A stretch of DNA of 42,598 nt from contig JASHOA010000072.1 in the NCBI GenBank assembly GCA_030041375.1, positions 1-42,598 of the forward strand, written 5' to 3'. The stretch comes from Acetobacteraceae bacterium (lineage in GTDB: Bacteria > Pseudomonadota > Alphaproteobacteria > Acetobacterales > Acetobacteraceae). The notes beneath the pieces were generated by a model. The model saw nothing but the letters and a program-made list of their open reading frames with translations, was not told where the DNA came from and did not search any database. The first letter of the stretch is position 1, and each line of letters begins with the position of its first letter. This document shows positions 34,235-42,251 of this stretch, piece after piece. The position numbers and the translations under genes are program-made.

Positions 34235-34644
34235 CCTGGGTTGCTCCGCTCTGGCCTTGCCGTTACCGTCTCCGTCCCTGTCACTGCCGCCACCGGACGC
34301 ATTGTTCACCGGTAGCAGCGACCCTTCTCATTGCGCAAGTGCCTGGCCCCGGGCCGGCGTGCCCGTAGCAGGCCGAGAACCAGCCGGGTCTCCGCTGGCC
34401 CAACTTTCGCATGGGGCGAGTGGTGCGCGCCCGGCCCCGCGCACAACGCCCGGAAACGCCTTCGGCCTGGAAACGGCGCAGCCATTTCCGGGGTGTCAGG
34501 CCCAAGACACTAAAACTGCACATACCTCTGTGGAATGGCTTCACGCCGCGACCATTATCGGCTACCATACCAGCTGTGGTAAGCTTAATACAGCTTGGTT
34601 CAAGACCACCATGGCGAATCGCCATTGCGATAACGGAGGGAACG
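34235..34644. other. Divergent intergenic region with IS481 N-terminal remnant
   Basis: No intact gene. Between about 34320 and 34505 the minus strand carries LGLTPRKWLRRFQAEGVSG. After a frame change it reads AHHSPHAKVGPAETRLVLGLL, similar to the helix-turn-helix start of IS481 transposases (KWLxRFxxEGxxGLxDRSSRPHxSP). The 3' part towards the importer genes should hold their promoter. A short palindrome is noted separately. Confidence 0.5.
34568..34581. promoter_or_regulatory. Possible operator upstream of the importer operon
   Basis: TACCA-GCTG-TGGTA is a perfect 5-bp-arm palindrome 64 bp before the binding-protein start codon. A partial repeat, CAGCTTGGT, follows at 34591-34599. TGGT/ACCA half-sites are used by GntR- and LacI-type repressors. 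No such regulator gene is in the window. Confidence 0.3.
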
Positions 34645-36030
34645 ATGGATCGATATTCCGCGGATGGCAACATCGTGGCGGCACTGGCAGAGATCAAACG
34701 AAGCCGCCGGTCAGCCCTGGGGTTGCTTGGTGGCGGCAGCATTGCCGGTATCGCCGGCCTTGCGGGAGCGCGCACGGCGCGTGCGGCCGGAACCACCAAC
34801 ATTGTCTCATGGGCACCATCCGGCCAGCGGTGGGAATTTCCCCAGAAGGGCGTCTATCCGCTGTTCGAGAAGAAGTTCCCGAACATCCAGGTGCAGATCG
34901 TTGCCGAGCCGATTGCGGATATGCTGCCGAAGTCCGCGGTTGCGTTGGCGTCGAAGAGCAACCGCTACGACGTCATCCATGAAGACTACAACTTCGTGCC
35001 GCAGTTTATCGCTCAGCACGCGCTGGTGCCGCTCGACCCCTATCTCGACCGTGATCCTGCGTACAAGAAAGACATTTTTTCCGATATCCCGGAAAACGTG
35101 CTCGATCTCTACCGCGACAAGCCGGCCGCGCAAGGCGGCAAACTATACGGTCTGCCGCCGGACAGTAACGCGCAGCTCCAGTACTATCGCGCCGATGTCT
35201 TCGAGAAGGCCGGCATCAAACCCGCCGTCACCTGGGAAGAGGCCATCGACAATGCGAAGGTGCTCTCGAACAACGGAAAGAACCGGAACGTCGGCTCGAC
35301 GCTGAAGCGCGGCTATTGGGCGGCCCACGTCTTCATCACGATCCTCCGCTCGTATGGCGGTGACTGGTTCGACCAGATGGAGCCGGGCGGCTGGCATCTC
35401 AGACTGGACTCGGAAGAAGGCCACAAGGCCTTCGATATCCTCATGCGGCTCAAGCCCTATCTCGAGCCGATTTCACTCAATGCCTCCGACGATGAAGCCA
35501 ACACTGCGATGCTCAACGGTACCTGGGTGTATGCGCCGGTCGAATGGGGCGGATCGACCATGAATGATCCGAAGTTCACCAAATATTCGGATGTGTGGAA
35601 GGTCGACATCGTACCGAAAGGAACCGGGCCGAAGGCGCGGTTCGCCCCACATATGGGTGGCCTCGGCCTGATCATGCCCGTCTTCTCCAGGCACCAGGAG
35701 GCGGCCTGGGAGTGGATCAAGTTCTGTTGCAGTGGCAACAAGCAAGACCCGGCGATCGGTCGCGCCTGGGTGGAGAACACGGGGCAACCGGCGCGGCTGT
35801 CACTGCTCCGCGAATACTCCAACATCCGGCCGTATTTCGCCGGATTGATGGCGTCGCTGCCGGTGGCCATGCGGTTCCTGCCGATACCCGAATCCAACGC
35901 CCTCTATGTCACGGTCGGCATCGAGGTCGCGGCGGTTGTTACGGGCGGTAAGACGCCCGCACAGGGCCTCAAGGACATGCAGGCCGAAGCAACAAGAATC
36001 ATGACAATGAGCGGCTACTACAAGACCTGA
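34645..36030 (+). CDS. Extracellular solute-binding protein, CUT1 type, Tat-exported
   Basis: A 461-residue SBP_bac_1-family protein. The N-terminus has SRRSALGLLGGGSIAGIAG and an ARAA cleavage site near residue 48, a twin-arginine signal rather than a plain Sec signal. The mature protein begins with NIVSWAPSGQRWEF and includes YDVIHEDYNFVPQFI, YGLPPDSNAQLQYYRADVFEKAGIK (first twenty residues typical) and the MLNGTWVYAPVEWGG ligand-site region. The start follows CGGAGGG. It is first in a four-gene importer operon. CUT1 binding proteins take sugars, glycerol-phosphate and other organics. Here the ligand is probably the substrate of the hyu enzymes, by context only. Confidence 0.9.
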   Translation: MDRYSADGNIVAALAEIKRSRRSALGLLGGGSIAGIAGLAGARTARAAGTTNIVSWAPSGQRWEFPQKGVYPLFEKKFPNIQVQIVAEPIADMLPKSAVALASKSNRYDVIHEDYNFVPQFIAQHALVPLDPYLDRDPAYKKDIFSDIPENVLDLYRDKPAAQGGKLYGLPPDSNAQLQYYRADVFEKAGIKPAVTWEEAIDNAKVLSNNGKNRNVGSTLKRGYWAAHVFITILRSYGGDWFDQMEPGGWHLRLDSEEGHKAFDILMRLKPYLEPISLNASDDEANTAMLNGTWVYAPVEWGGSTMNDPKFTKYSDVWKVDIVPKGTGPKARFAPHMGGLGLIMPVFSRHQEAAWEWIKFCCSGNKQDPAIGRAWVENTGQPARLSLLREYSNIRPYFAGLMASLPVAMRFLPIPESNALYVTVGIEVAAVVTGGKTPAQGLKDMQAEATRIMTMSGYYKT

Positions 36031-36043
36031 CGCGCGCCACGGT

Positions 36044-36069
36044 GCGCCCGATTCGCGAGAATCGGGCGC
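36044..36069 (+). other. 11-bp GC hairpin between binding protein and permease genes
   Basis: GCGCCCGATTC-GCGA-GAATCGGGCGC: perfect 11-bp stem with a stable GCGA tetraloop, 14 bp after the binding-protein stop. There is no T-tract. Such hairpins after binding-protein genes usually protect the upstream mRNA or attenuate read-through, giving more binding protein than permease. Confidence 0.6.
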
Positions 36070-36121
36070 GCCGTCTCCATCCACCGAAGCGTGCACTGCG
36101 CTTTTGCCGAGAAAGTATCCG

Positions 36122-37033
36122 ATGCGGCGGCATCTTGCTGTGACAGGTGTGAGCGTGGTGGGATGGCAGCGGCGCGAGAACCTAGTAGCATTATTACTGC
36201 TTGCGCCCGCCGTGCTCTACCTCCTGGCCATGGCGGTTTACCCGACCATCTATTCGTTGTGGTTGGCAGTACACAATTACACGCTCTATCGGCCGGAATT
36301 CGCCCCATTCGTCGGGTTTGCAAACTTCACCTATCTGTTCGGCGACGAATTGTTCCACCGGAGCCTCCGCGTCACCGTGGTGTTCGCCCTGGCCGCGGTG
36401 GTCCTGGAATTCGCAATCGGATTGTGGGTTGCGGTGCTGCTCGACCGGAAGATGGTGGGCATCAACCTGTTGCGCACGCTCTTGATTGTGCCGGTCCTGA
36501 TCTCCCCGGTCGGCATGGGGCTGACCTTCCGCTATATCTTCGCCCCGAGCTACGGACTGTTGAACTCCGCGCTGCGCGCTGCAGGGCTGCACGGCGTCGA
36601 TTTCATCGTCAGCACCACCTGGGCGCTTCCGGCAGTGATCGCCGTCGACGTATGGCAGTGGACGCCGTTTGTGACGTTGATTCTGCTCGCGGGGATGCAA
36701 TCGGTCTCAGTCGAGGTGATCGAAGCGGCCGAACTGGACGGGCTCAACGAATGGCAGAAACTGTGGCGTATCGTCATGCCGCTGATCCGCCCGGTGATCA
36801 TCGTTATTCTGCTGATCCGGCTCATCGATGCGATCCGTACCTTCGATCTCGTGTTCGTGCTGACGCGCGGCGGCCCCGGATCATCGACCGAAGTCCTCAG
36901 TATTCTCAGCTACGAGACCGGGTTCACGTCGGGTGACATGGGCACCGCATCGGCCGTCGCGTGGATTACCATCGTGCTGGTCAATGTGCTGGTCATTTTC
37001 TTCCTGCGCGCGCTCTCAAAACCAGGACGGTGA
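36122..37033 (+). CDS. ABC permease, MalF/UgpA-like
   Basis: A 303-residue CUT1 permease with six predicted membrane segments. It begins after a cytoplasmic WQRRENLVALLLLAPAVLYL. The ATPase-contact EAA loop is EAAELDGLNEWQKLWRIVMP (about 201-220). The ATG at 36122 follows GAGAAAG; a TTG at 36104 is less likely. It pairs with the next permease. Confidence 0.9.
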   Translation: MRRHLAVTGVSVVGWQRRENLVALLLLAPAVLYLLAMAVYPTIYSLWLAVHNYTLYRPEFAPFVGFANFTYLFGDELFHRSLRVTVVFALAAVVLEFAIGLWVAVLLDRKMVGINLLRTLLIVPVLISPVGMGLTFRYIFAPSYGLLNSALRAAGLHGVDFIVSTTWALPAVIAVDVWQWTPFVTLILLAGMQSVSVEVIEAAELDGLNEWQKLWRIVMPLIRPVIIVILLIRLIDAIRTFDLVFVLTRGGPGSSTEVLSILSYETGFTSGDMGTASAVAWITIVLVNVLVIFFLRALSKPGR

Positions 37034-37038
37034 ATGAC

Positions 37039-37914
37039 ATGCGGATGACCCGTACTGCACCAGGCGCTGTCCGTATTCCCGCCATTGTGCGGCCGGCGGC
37101 CAGGCACGTTTGGCCGACCTTGCTCAAGATCACGACGGCGGTGGTCGTATTGGTCTGGCTGTTTCCTGTCTATTGGATCGTGCTCACCTCGCTGAAGCCA
37201 GTACGGGAGATCAACAGCAAGGTGCCGGTATTCCGATTCTCGCCGACACTCGACAATTATCGTGATCTGTTTGTACGATTCGGGTTCGCGAAGGTGCTCA
37301 CGAACAGCATCGTCGTCACCGTCGTATCTTCCCTCGTCGTGATGGTCATCGCGATCCTGGCGGCTTACGCGCTGGCGCGGATGCGGGTGCCCGGGGAAAA
37401 GCACGTGGCGCTTTGGATCCTCTCGCTCCGCTTCATTCCGGTGATCGCCGTCGGCATCCCCTTCTACCTGGAATGGCAGCAACTGCAGCTTCTGGACACC
37501 TGGCTCGGCCTTATCCTTGTCTACATAGCGTTCAACCTCCCGTTCGCGATCTGGCTGTTGCGCGGCTTCCTGGGCGATGTACCCTTCGAACTGGATGAGG
37601 CGGCACTGCTGGATGGGCTTTCGCGGTTGCAGATCATCCGGAAGATCGTGCTTCCGGTGGCGCTCCCGGGTATTGCCTCGACCGCGATTTTCACCTTCGT
37701 ATTCACCTGGAACGAGTACCTGATGGCACTCCTGTTAACCTCGGTTGACGCGGTGACCGTTCCGGTCACGATCGCCAAGTTCATCATGCCGTACACAATT
37801 CTTTGGGGAGATCTCAGTGCAGCCGTCGTCATCCAGTTGGTTCCGATGCTGATCGTCGTCTTCCTCCTGCAAAGACACATTGTACGAGGCATGACACTCG
37901 GCGCCGTCAAATAG
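37039..37914 (+). CDS. ABC permease, MalG/UgpE-like
   Basis: A 291-residue CUT1 permease. LFPVYWIVLTSLKP near the N-terminus, an internal LAAYALARMRVPG and the EAA loop DEAALLDGLSRLQIIRKIVL are typical. It ends with QRHIVRGMTLGAVK, the standard C-terminus of the family. The ATG at 37039 lies 5 bp after the previous stop, with AGGACGGTGA upstream; the open frame reaches back to 36961 inside the first permease gene. Confidence 0.9.
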   Translation: MRMTRTAPGAVRIPAIVRPAARHVWPTLLKITTAVVVLVWLFPVYWIVLTSLKPVREINSKVPVFRFSPTLDNYRDLFVRFGFAKVLTNSIVVTVVSSLVVMVIAILAAYALARMRVPGEKHVALWILSLRFIPVIAVGIPFYLEWQQLQLLDTWLGLILVYIAFNLPFAIWLLRGFLGDVPFELDEAALLDGLSRLQIIRKIVLPVALPGIASTAIFTFVFTWNEYLMALLLTSVDAVTVPVTIAKFIMPYTILWGDLSAAVVIQLVPMLIVVFLLQRHIVRGMTLGAVK

Positions 37915-37927
37915 GATACGCCCCGCC

Positions 37928-39088
37928 ATGGCATTATCCTTGCAGGGCGTTGAGAAGGTCTATTCGACCGGCTTCAAGGCGTTAAACAGCCTCTGCCTGG
38001 AGGTCGGGAACGGCGAGTTCTTCACGTTGCTAGGTCCCTCTGGTTGCGGCAAGACGACCACGCTCAGGATCATCGCCGGATTGGAGACGCCGTCGAAGGG
38101 CAAGGTTTTCATCGGTGGCCGCGACTGCACTCATACGCACCCTCGAAATCGCGATGTGGCGATGGTGTTTCAGAGCTACGCGCTTTATCCGCACATGTCA
38201 GTGCGGGAGAATCTCGTTTTAAACCTTCGAGTACGCCGGCTCGCCCAAAGTGAGATTGACCAGCGGTTGCGAGAGGTATCGCGGATGCTCGGGATCGAAC
38301 AATTGCTGATGCACAAACCCGGCCAGCTATCGGGTGGACAGCGGCAGCGCGTCGCGCTTGGACGCTCTCTGATCCGGCGCCCCAACATCTTCCTGATGGA
38401 CGAACCGTTGAGCAACCTCGACCTGAAGCTCCGGGAAAGGACGCGTACCGAACTGAAGAAATTGCACGAACGACTGCAAATCACAACAGTCTACGTTACC
38501 CACGATCAGGCGGAGGCGCTCGTCCTGTCCGACCGGATCGGCATCATGAATGGGGGCGACTTAATGCAAGTCGGAACCCCACAGGAGATCTACGAGCGTC
38601 CCTCCAGCACGTTCGTCGCGAAATTCGTGGGCAGCCCTTCGATCAATCTTCTTCCGGTGACCGCACGGGACAGCGAAGGCGGCCTGATGTTGTGCCTCGG
38701 TCGGGATGGCTTGGACATCGGCGAAACGGCCTTGCCGGCAACCCAGGAAGTCCTGGTGCAGGCCCGGAAGACGGACCGTCTGGTTCTTGGTATCCGCCCG
38801 GAATCCGTTGCACTGCGCCACGCGCCTGCGCCTGGAACGATTCCCGCAGTGATCGAGATCGTGGAACCGATGGGCTCTGTCAACCACCTGATCATACGCT
38901 TCGACGGGATGGCCGAGCCGACGATCGATGGGGAGCCGTTCGTCGCCGTGGTGCGCTCGAACGAGAGGTTCGAGCGGGGCGCCGTTGTGTGGCTGACGCT
39001 GCGCCCGGACCGCCTCGTACTGTTCGATGCCGCGACGGGTATGGCCCTTGCGGCGCTCTCCGACGCAGGGACCTGGCGATGTGTGTAA
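37928..39088 (+). CDS. ABC ATP-binding protein, MalK/UgpC-like
   Basis: A 386-residue ATPase. Walker A GPSGCGKTT (36-44), Q-loop MVFQSYALYPHMSVREN (about 79-95), signature LSGGQRQRVALGRSL (about 135-149), Walker B IFLMDEPLSNLD and switch His in VYVTHDQAEA are all intact. A C-terminal MOBE/TOBE regulatory domain (about 240-386) follows, with GIRPESVAL. It is last in the operon, 13 bp after the permease, and completes the importer. Confidence 0.92.
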   Translation: MALSLQGVEKVYSTGFKALNSLCLEVGNGEFFTLLGPSGCGKTTTLRIIAGLETPSKGKVFIGGRDCTHTHPRNRDVAMVFQSYALYPHMSVRENLVLNLRVRRLAQSEIDQRLREVSRMLGIEQLLMHKPGQLSGGQRQRVALGRSLIRRPNIFLMDEPLSNLDLKLRERTRTELKKLHERLQITTVYVTHDQAEALVLSDRIGIMNGGDLMQVGTPQEIYERPSSTFVAKFVGSPSINLLPVTARDSEGGLMLCLGRDGLDIGETALPATQEVLVQARKTDRLVLGIRPESVALRHAPAPGTIPAVIEIVEPMGSVNHLIIRFDGMAEPTIDGEPFVAVVRSNERFERGAVVWLTLRPDRLVLFDAATGMALAALSDAGTWRCV

Positions 39089-39254
39089 CGGTACCTTCGG
39101 ATAACCGGTCACGAACTGAACACATCGATTTGATCGCCGTCATGGCCGTTCGCGCGACGCAGGGGTGGTGACGGTGGTCGTGCATCCGGTGGAGGCTCTT
39201 ATCGTGGTGACAGTCGAGTGGATGGATTGGCGGCTCCGGTGAAGCGGGCAACAA

Positions 39255-39710
39255 TGCACCACTACACAAGCTGCGGTCTCGATTACGTTTGGCTGGTGAA
39301 TGGAATTTGAGTATGTCGAGACGCCGCATGGGCGTGGCGTGCGCATCCATGATCTCGAAGGATTGCTAGGAGCAATTGCCGATCGCATTATCAGCGGACC
39401 GGCCCGGTTGCGCAGGCAGGAGGTCCGTTTCCTTCGATCCATGCTCGATCCTGTCGCAGGACGGCTTGGCGCACATGCTTGGCCACGCACGGTCGAGCGT
39501 GGCGCGGTGGGAAGGGAAATCGCAGTAAGCCGAATTCCCGGCGCGAGCGACCGGGCGCTTCGATTGTTCTATACGGCACAAGTCACCGGCGGGAAGGCAG
39601 CCAAGCGCCTGAGCAATCTGTTGAAGGAGCTGGATGAGGCCGAACATGCCAACCGCGAAGAGCGGTTCCGCGACGCGCACGGCTGGAGAACCGCAGCCCG
39701 AGCAAAACAC
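39255..39710 (+). pseudogene. XRE-type HTH regulator/antitoxin-like pseudogene with several frameshifts
   Basis: The ancestral protein can be rebuilt across frames. ATG 39255 gives MHHYTSCGLDYVWLVNG, then one extra A near 39300 shifts the frame to FEYVETPHGRGVRIHDLEG. RQEVRFLRSML follows. A second shift exposes the helix-turn-helix LSQDGLAHMLGHARSSVARW, and a third returns to IPGASDRALRLFYTAQ and LSNLLKELDEAEHANREERF. Each piece matches the usual layout of these roughly 150-190-residue regulators, so at least three indels have occurred. The open frame 39300-39875 is an artefact of these shifts. Confidence 0.65.
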
Positions 39711-39806
39711 ATGACCGCGCAGCAACATCCGCCGCCGCATCGATCGACGGCGGTTGGAGGCACTCGATGGACGCAGATGGTCCCCCGCTACGAGCGCGAG
39801 CGTCCC

Positions 39807-39844
39807 GGGGTTCTCGTGCCCCACATGCAGAAAATGACGGTAAC
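39807..39844 (+). repeat. Tn3-family 38-bp terminal inverted repeat (left end)
   Basis: Begins GGGGTTCTCGTGCCCCACA and ends ATGACGGTAAC. It differs from the reverse complement of 17793-17830 at four positions. The interior of this element lies to the right, away from the hyu genes. Adjacent 5-bp sequences (GTCCC here, TTGCC at 17831) are not a target duplication. Confidence 0.65.
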
Positions 39845-39959
39845 GAATTTGAGTGATCTCAATAAGTTGCCATAAGCTCTGTGGGAGTGTCCAGAAAATG
39901 GGGGATTCACGCCGCCTTCTTGAGTTGTTGGTCAGGAAGGAGGGATTAACCCGCCTCCC

Positions 39960-40220
39960 CGATGTTGAGCTGAAGAGGTCATTGTAGACGGCGCATCTAA
40001 CCTGCAGAAGAAGGTCGGCGCCACGGCGTGACCACCGCATTTGCTGTGACCTGTTCATGCGGTGGTTGACTAGAAGATTAGCCGTGCCCTCAGTGATAGA
40101 GGTGCCGACACGCAATCCAGCCCGGTGTCGCGCAGCGTAGTCGACCAACCGACCGGTCTGGCCCGAGAGATAGCCGTCAACCTCGTGCAAGGCCGTCCAC
40201 AACTTGCGTGATGCGACACC
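39960..40220 (-). pseudogene. ISKra4-type transposase, C-terminal remnant
   Basis: The minus strand encodes ASRKLWTALHEVDGYLSGQT, YAARHRAGLRVGTSITEGTA and NRSQQMRWSRRGADLLLQVR. This is the conserved C-terminal block of ISKra4-like transposases. Upstream coding sequence is missing. It lies inside the right-hand Tn3-type end. Confidence 0.6.
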
Positions 40221-40339
40221 GGTGATGCGGTGGCGGCAAATTACTCTCCGCTCACCCTGTCCGTCGCCTCGACACGCCCCTGAAATGCTCACGTTTTCTA
40301 CGGAGAAGGCGGAAGCCTTTCGGCTCCCGCCGTGCCCTC

Positions 40340-40930
40340 TCAGCCGAAGGCCTCCATCTCGGCAGCAGCGGCCTGGCGATTGACGCTGCCGGCGGGAGCG
40401 TTGGGCGCCTCGTAAGGTTTCCACGCCTCACCGGTGATCTCGGCATAGGCATGCACGGCACCGGTCGCAGCGGCAAGCAGGGCGTAGGCGGTGAGGCCCG
40501 CCGCGGCAGCGAAGCTCCGGGCACGTGCGGCCCGGGAATCGAAGCCGATGACGCCCTCACGGTCTTCGTCGCGATCATCGTTGGCGAGCCTGGAGGTGAG
40601 GTCGCGGGCCTGGGTGACCTTGCTGCTGTAGAACGTGGCAGCGCCGTACGCCGAGCTGACGAAGGCACCGGCGACGCGCTGGAGGTGAATGCGAAGCGCC
40701 GTCTCGTTCAGGGTCGGCTGCAGCGCCTTGGCGGAGAGCCCGATCTGCTCTTCGGTCGCCTCGCGGATGCCGTCGTAGTCCACGGGGTCGAGGGCGAAGC
40801 AGGTGCCAATCGTCTCGGCCTGGACCGCGGTAGGGGCGAGCCGGGTGACGAGCTCGAGGGTGATCGCCTGGCGGGTCTGCGGGGCGCGGACGGGTTTCTG
40901 CGCGGATTTCTGAGTGGTCTTCGCAGCCAT
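40340..40930 (-). CDS. Hypothetical protein, Ala-rich with C-terminal hydrophobic segment
   Basis: 196 residues from the ATG at 40930. I do not recognise a family. The N-terminal 35 residues are basic and polar (MAAKTTQKSAQKPVRAPQTR). The middle is helical (AETIGTCFALDPVDYDGIRE and SAKALQPTLNETALRIHLQR). The C-terminal part has SFAAAAGLTAYALLAAATGA, which could be one membrane segment. Codon use is consistent with a real gene, but the ribosome site is weak. It probably belongs to the backbone of a plasmid or island rather than to the catabolic clusters. Confidence 0.55.
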   Translation of the reverse strand: MAAKTTQKSAQKPVRAPQTRQAITLELVTRLAPTAVQAETIGTCFALDPVDYDGIREATEEQIGLSAKALQPTLNETALRIHLQRVAGAFVSSAYGAATFYSSKVTQARDLTSRLANDDRDEDREGVIGFDSRAARARSFAAAAGLTAYALLAAATGAVHAYAEITGEAWKPYEAPNAPAGSVNRQAAAAEMEAFG

Positions 40931-42014
40931 GTTCGGGTCTTTCAACTCCCGTGGGGCTCGCAGGCCCCATGCCTGCGTTTTTCCTCCTCGGGTGCGGTTC
41001 ATTGCGGCCGGGCATCAGGCGGCCGGCGTGAAAGGTGCGGCGCGGACCGGACCCGGCGCAGCCGGGGAGGACCGACCAGGCGCCGCGGGACCAGAGCCCC
41101 GCACAGCCACGCGGGGGGCGCGTTTGCGACTGACCACGGCGAGCATGGCGAGGACCCACCCTTTCCTCGCCGGCCGCCGCCCGGCCTAGAACCCGCACGA
41201 CACGAGAGGAAGCGCAGGCCCTGGGGTCTGTGACTGCGCAGAGATGAGAGAAAATCCGGACGGTGGCTGCGAAGGACGCGGCCGGCAGGACTCCGCGAAG
41301 GGACTGCGCCGCAGGCCCGCCAGGCGGTTGCCGTCGTCAGCGTAGCCTTCCCGCCTTGCCGGGCAGGCCCAAACGGCCGCTGCTGTCGTTCGACCACGGG
41401 CAACGGCGCCGCGATCGGTGAAGACCGAAGAGCAGGCCGGCATCTCGTCGCGCTCCCCTTGGGGCTGAACGAGATGGTTACTTCCGTCGCCGCGCCGGCG
41501 GTGCTGTCGCGGATGGCGCGTCAGTGGCGCTGCCGTTTTGCCGGCGGTACGGGTACACTGGCCTGCTCTTCACCTTGCGCGCCGGCGAAGCCGCAGGAGA
41601 TCGCGCAGGGCGGAACGGCAAGAGACCAAACCTGCGCGCGCTTGCCTTGCCGCCTATGCTCTGCTCGCTGCTGTTGGCTCAGACGTAAATGCGCTGCGCG
41701 AGGCACGGGAGAAAGTGCACGCCCACGAAGCGCGGATCTTCCTCACCGTTCGCTCAGCCGTCAAGCGGCGACTGCCGTGATGGGGGCCTTCGGTTTAGAG
41801 AATCGCGCGAGGCGGCAAGGCATTCGCCGCCCGAACGCCTTTGCGCGCCGCCCGCACCAGGGGCCGTTACGCGCAAGGGTCGATATCCGAACTTACTCGG
41901 TGGGCGAAGCGAAGGGAGCCCGGAACCAGAGAGCGAGACGCGGCCAATCCCGAGCGGTTATCCTGTTTTGATGGGATCGTCTCAGCTCCCGGCACCGGAC
42001 GAGCACTGTGGTGC
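40931..42014. other. 1.1-kb stretch without a supported gene
   Basis: Very G+C-rich. A short minus frame at about 41017-41148 (MLAVVSRKRAPRVAVRGSGP...) could be a small basic protein, but nothing supports it. At 41640-41700 a plus frame reads CLAAYALLAAVGSDVNAL, resembling AGLTAYALLAAATGAVHAY of the 40340-40930 product. This hints at a decayed related copy. No RNA gene or repeat was recognised. Confidence 0.3.
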
Positions 42015-42251
42015 TCATGCCTCGTTCAACTGTCGAGGCGGCATGTCGCTTTCAGGGTGAATGAGATCGAAGCTCCGGAAGAGGTTGTGCCGCCCATCCG
42101 GATGCCACCACGTCGAGGTGAAGTGCCTGGGTACGTGCCCGTGCAGCCGGCTATCGATGCCGATCGACGTGACGATCGCCTCCTCGCCGCTTGCGGTCGT
42201 GTACTGCCCGACGCCGATTCCGGGCCCGCCGTCAGCGCCCTTCGGTCTCAT
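42015..42251 (-). CDS. Small hypothetical protein
   Basis: 78 residues, MRPKGADGGPGIGVGQYTTA onward, with RHFTSTWWHPDGRHN and DLIHPE. No family recognised. The ATG overlaps the stop of the upstream gene (ATGA), which supports both being real and translationally coupled. Confidence 0.5.
   Translation of the reverse strand: MRPKGADGGPGIGVGQYTTASGEEAIVTSIGIDSRLHGHVPRHFTSTWWHPDGRHNLFRSFDLIHPESDMPPRQLNEA

Noticed and set aside
39366-40424. 352-codon minus-strand open frame
   Set aside because: It fuses an ISKra4 remnant, a Tn3-type end and antisense of the XRE pseudogene; only the ISKra4 block is meaningful.
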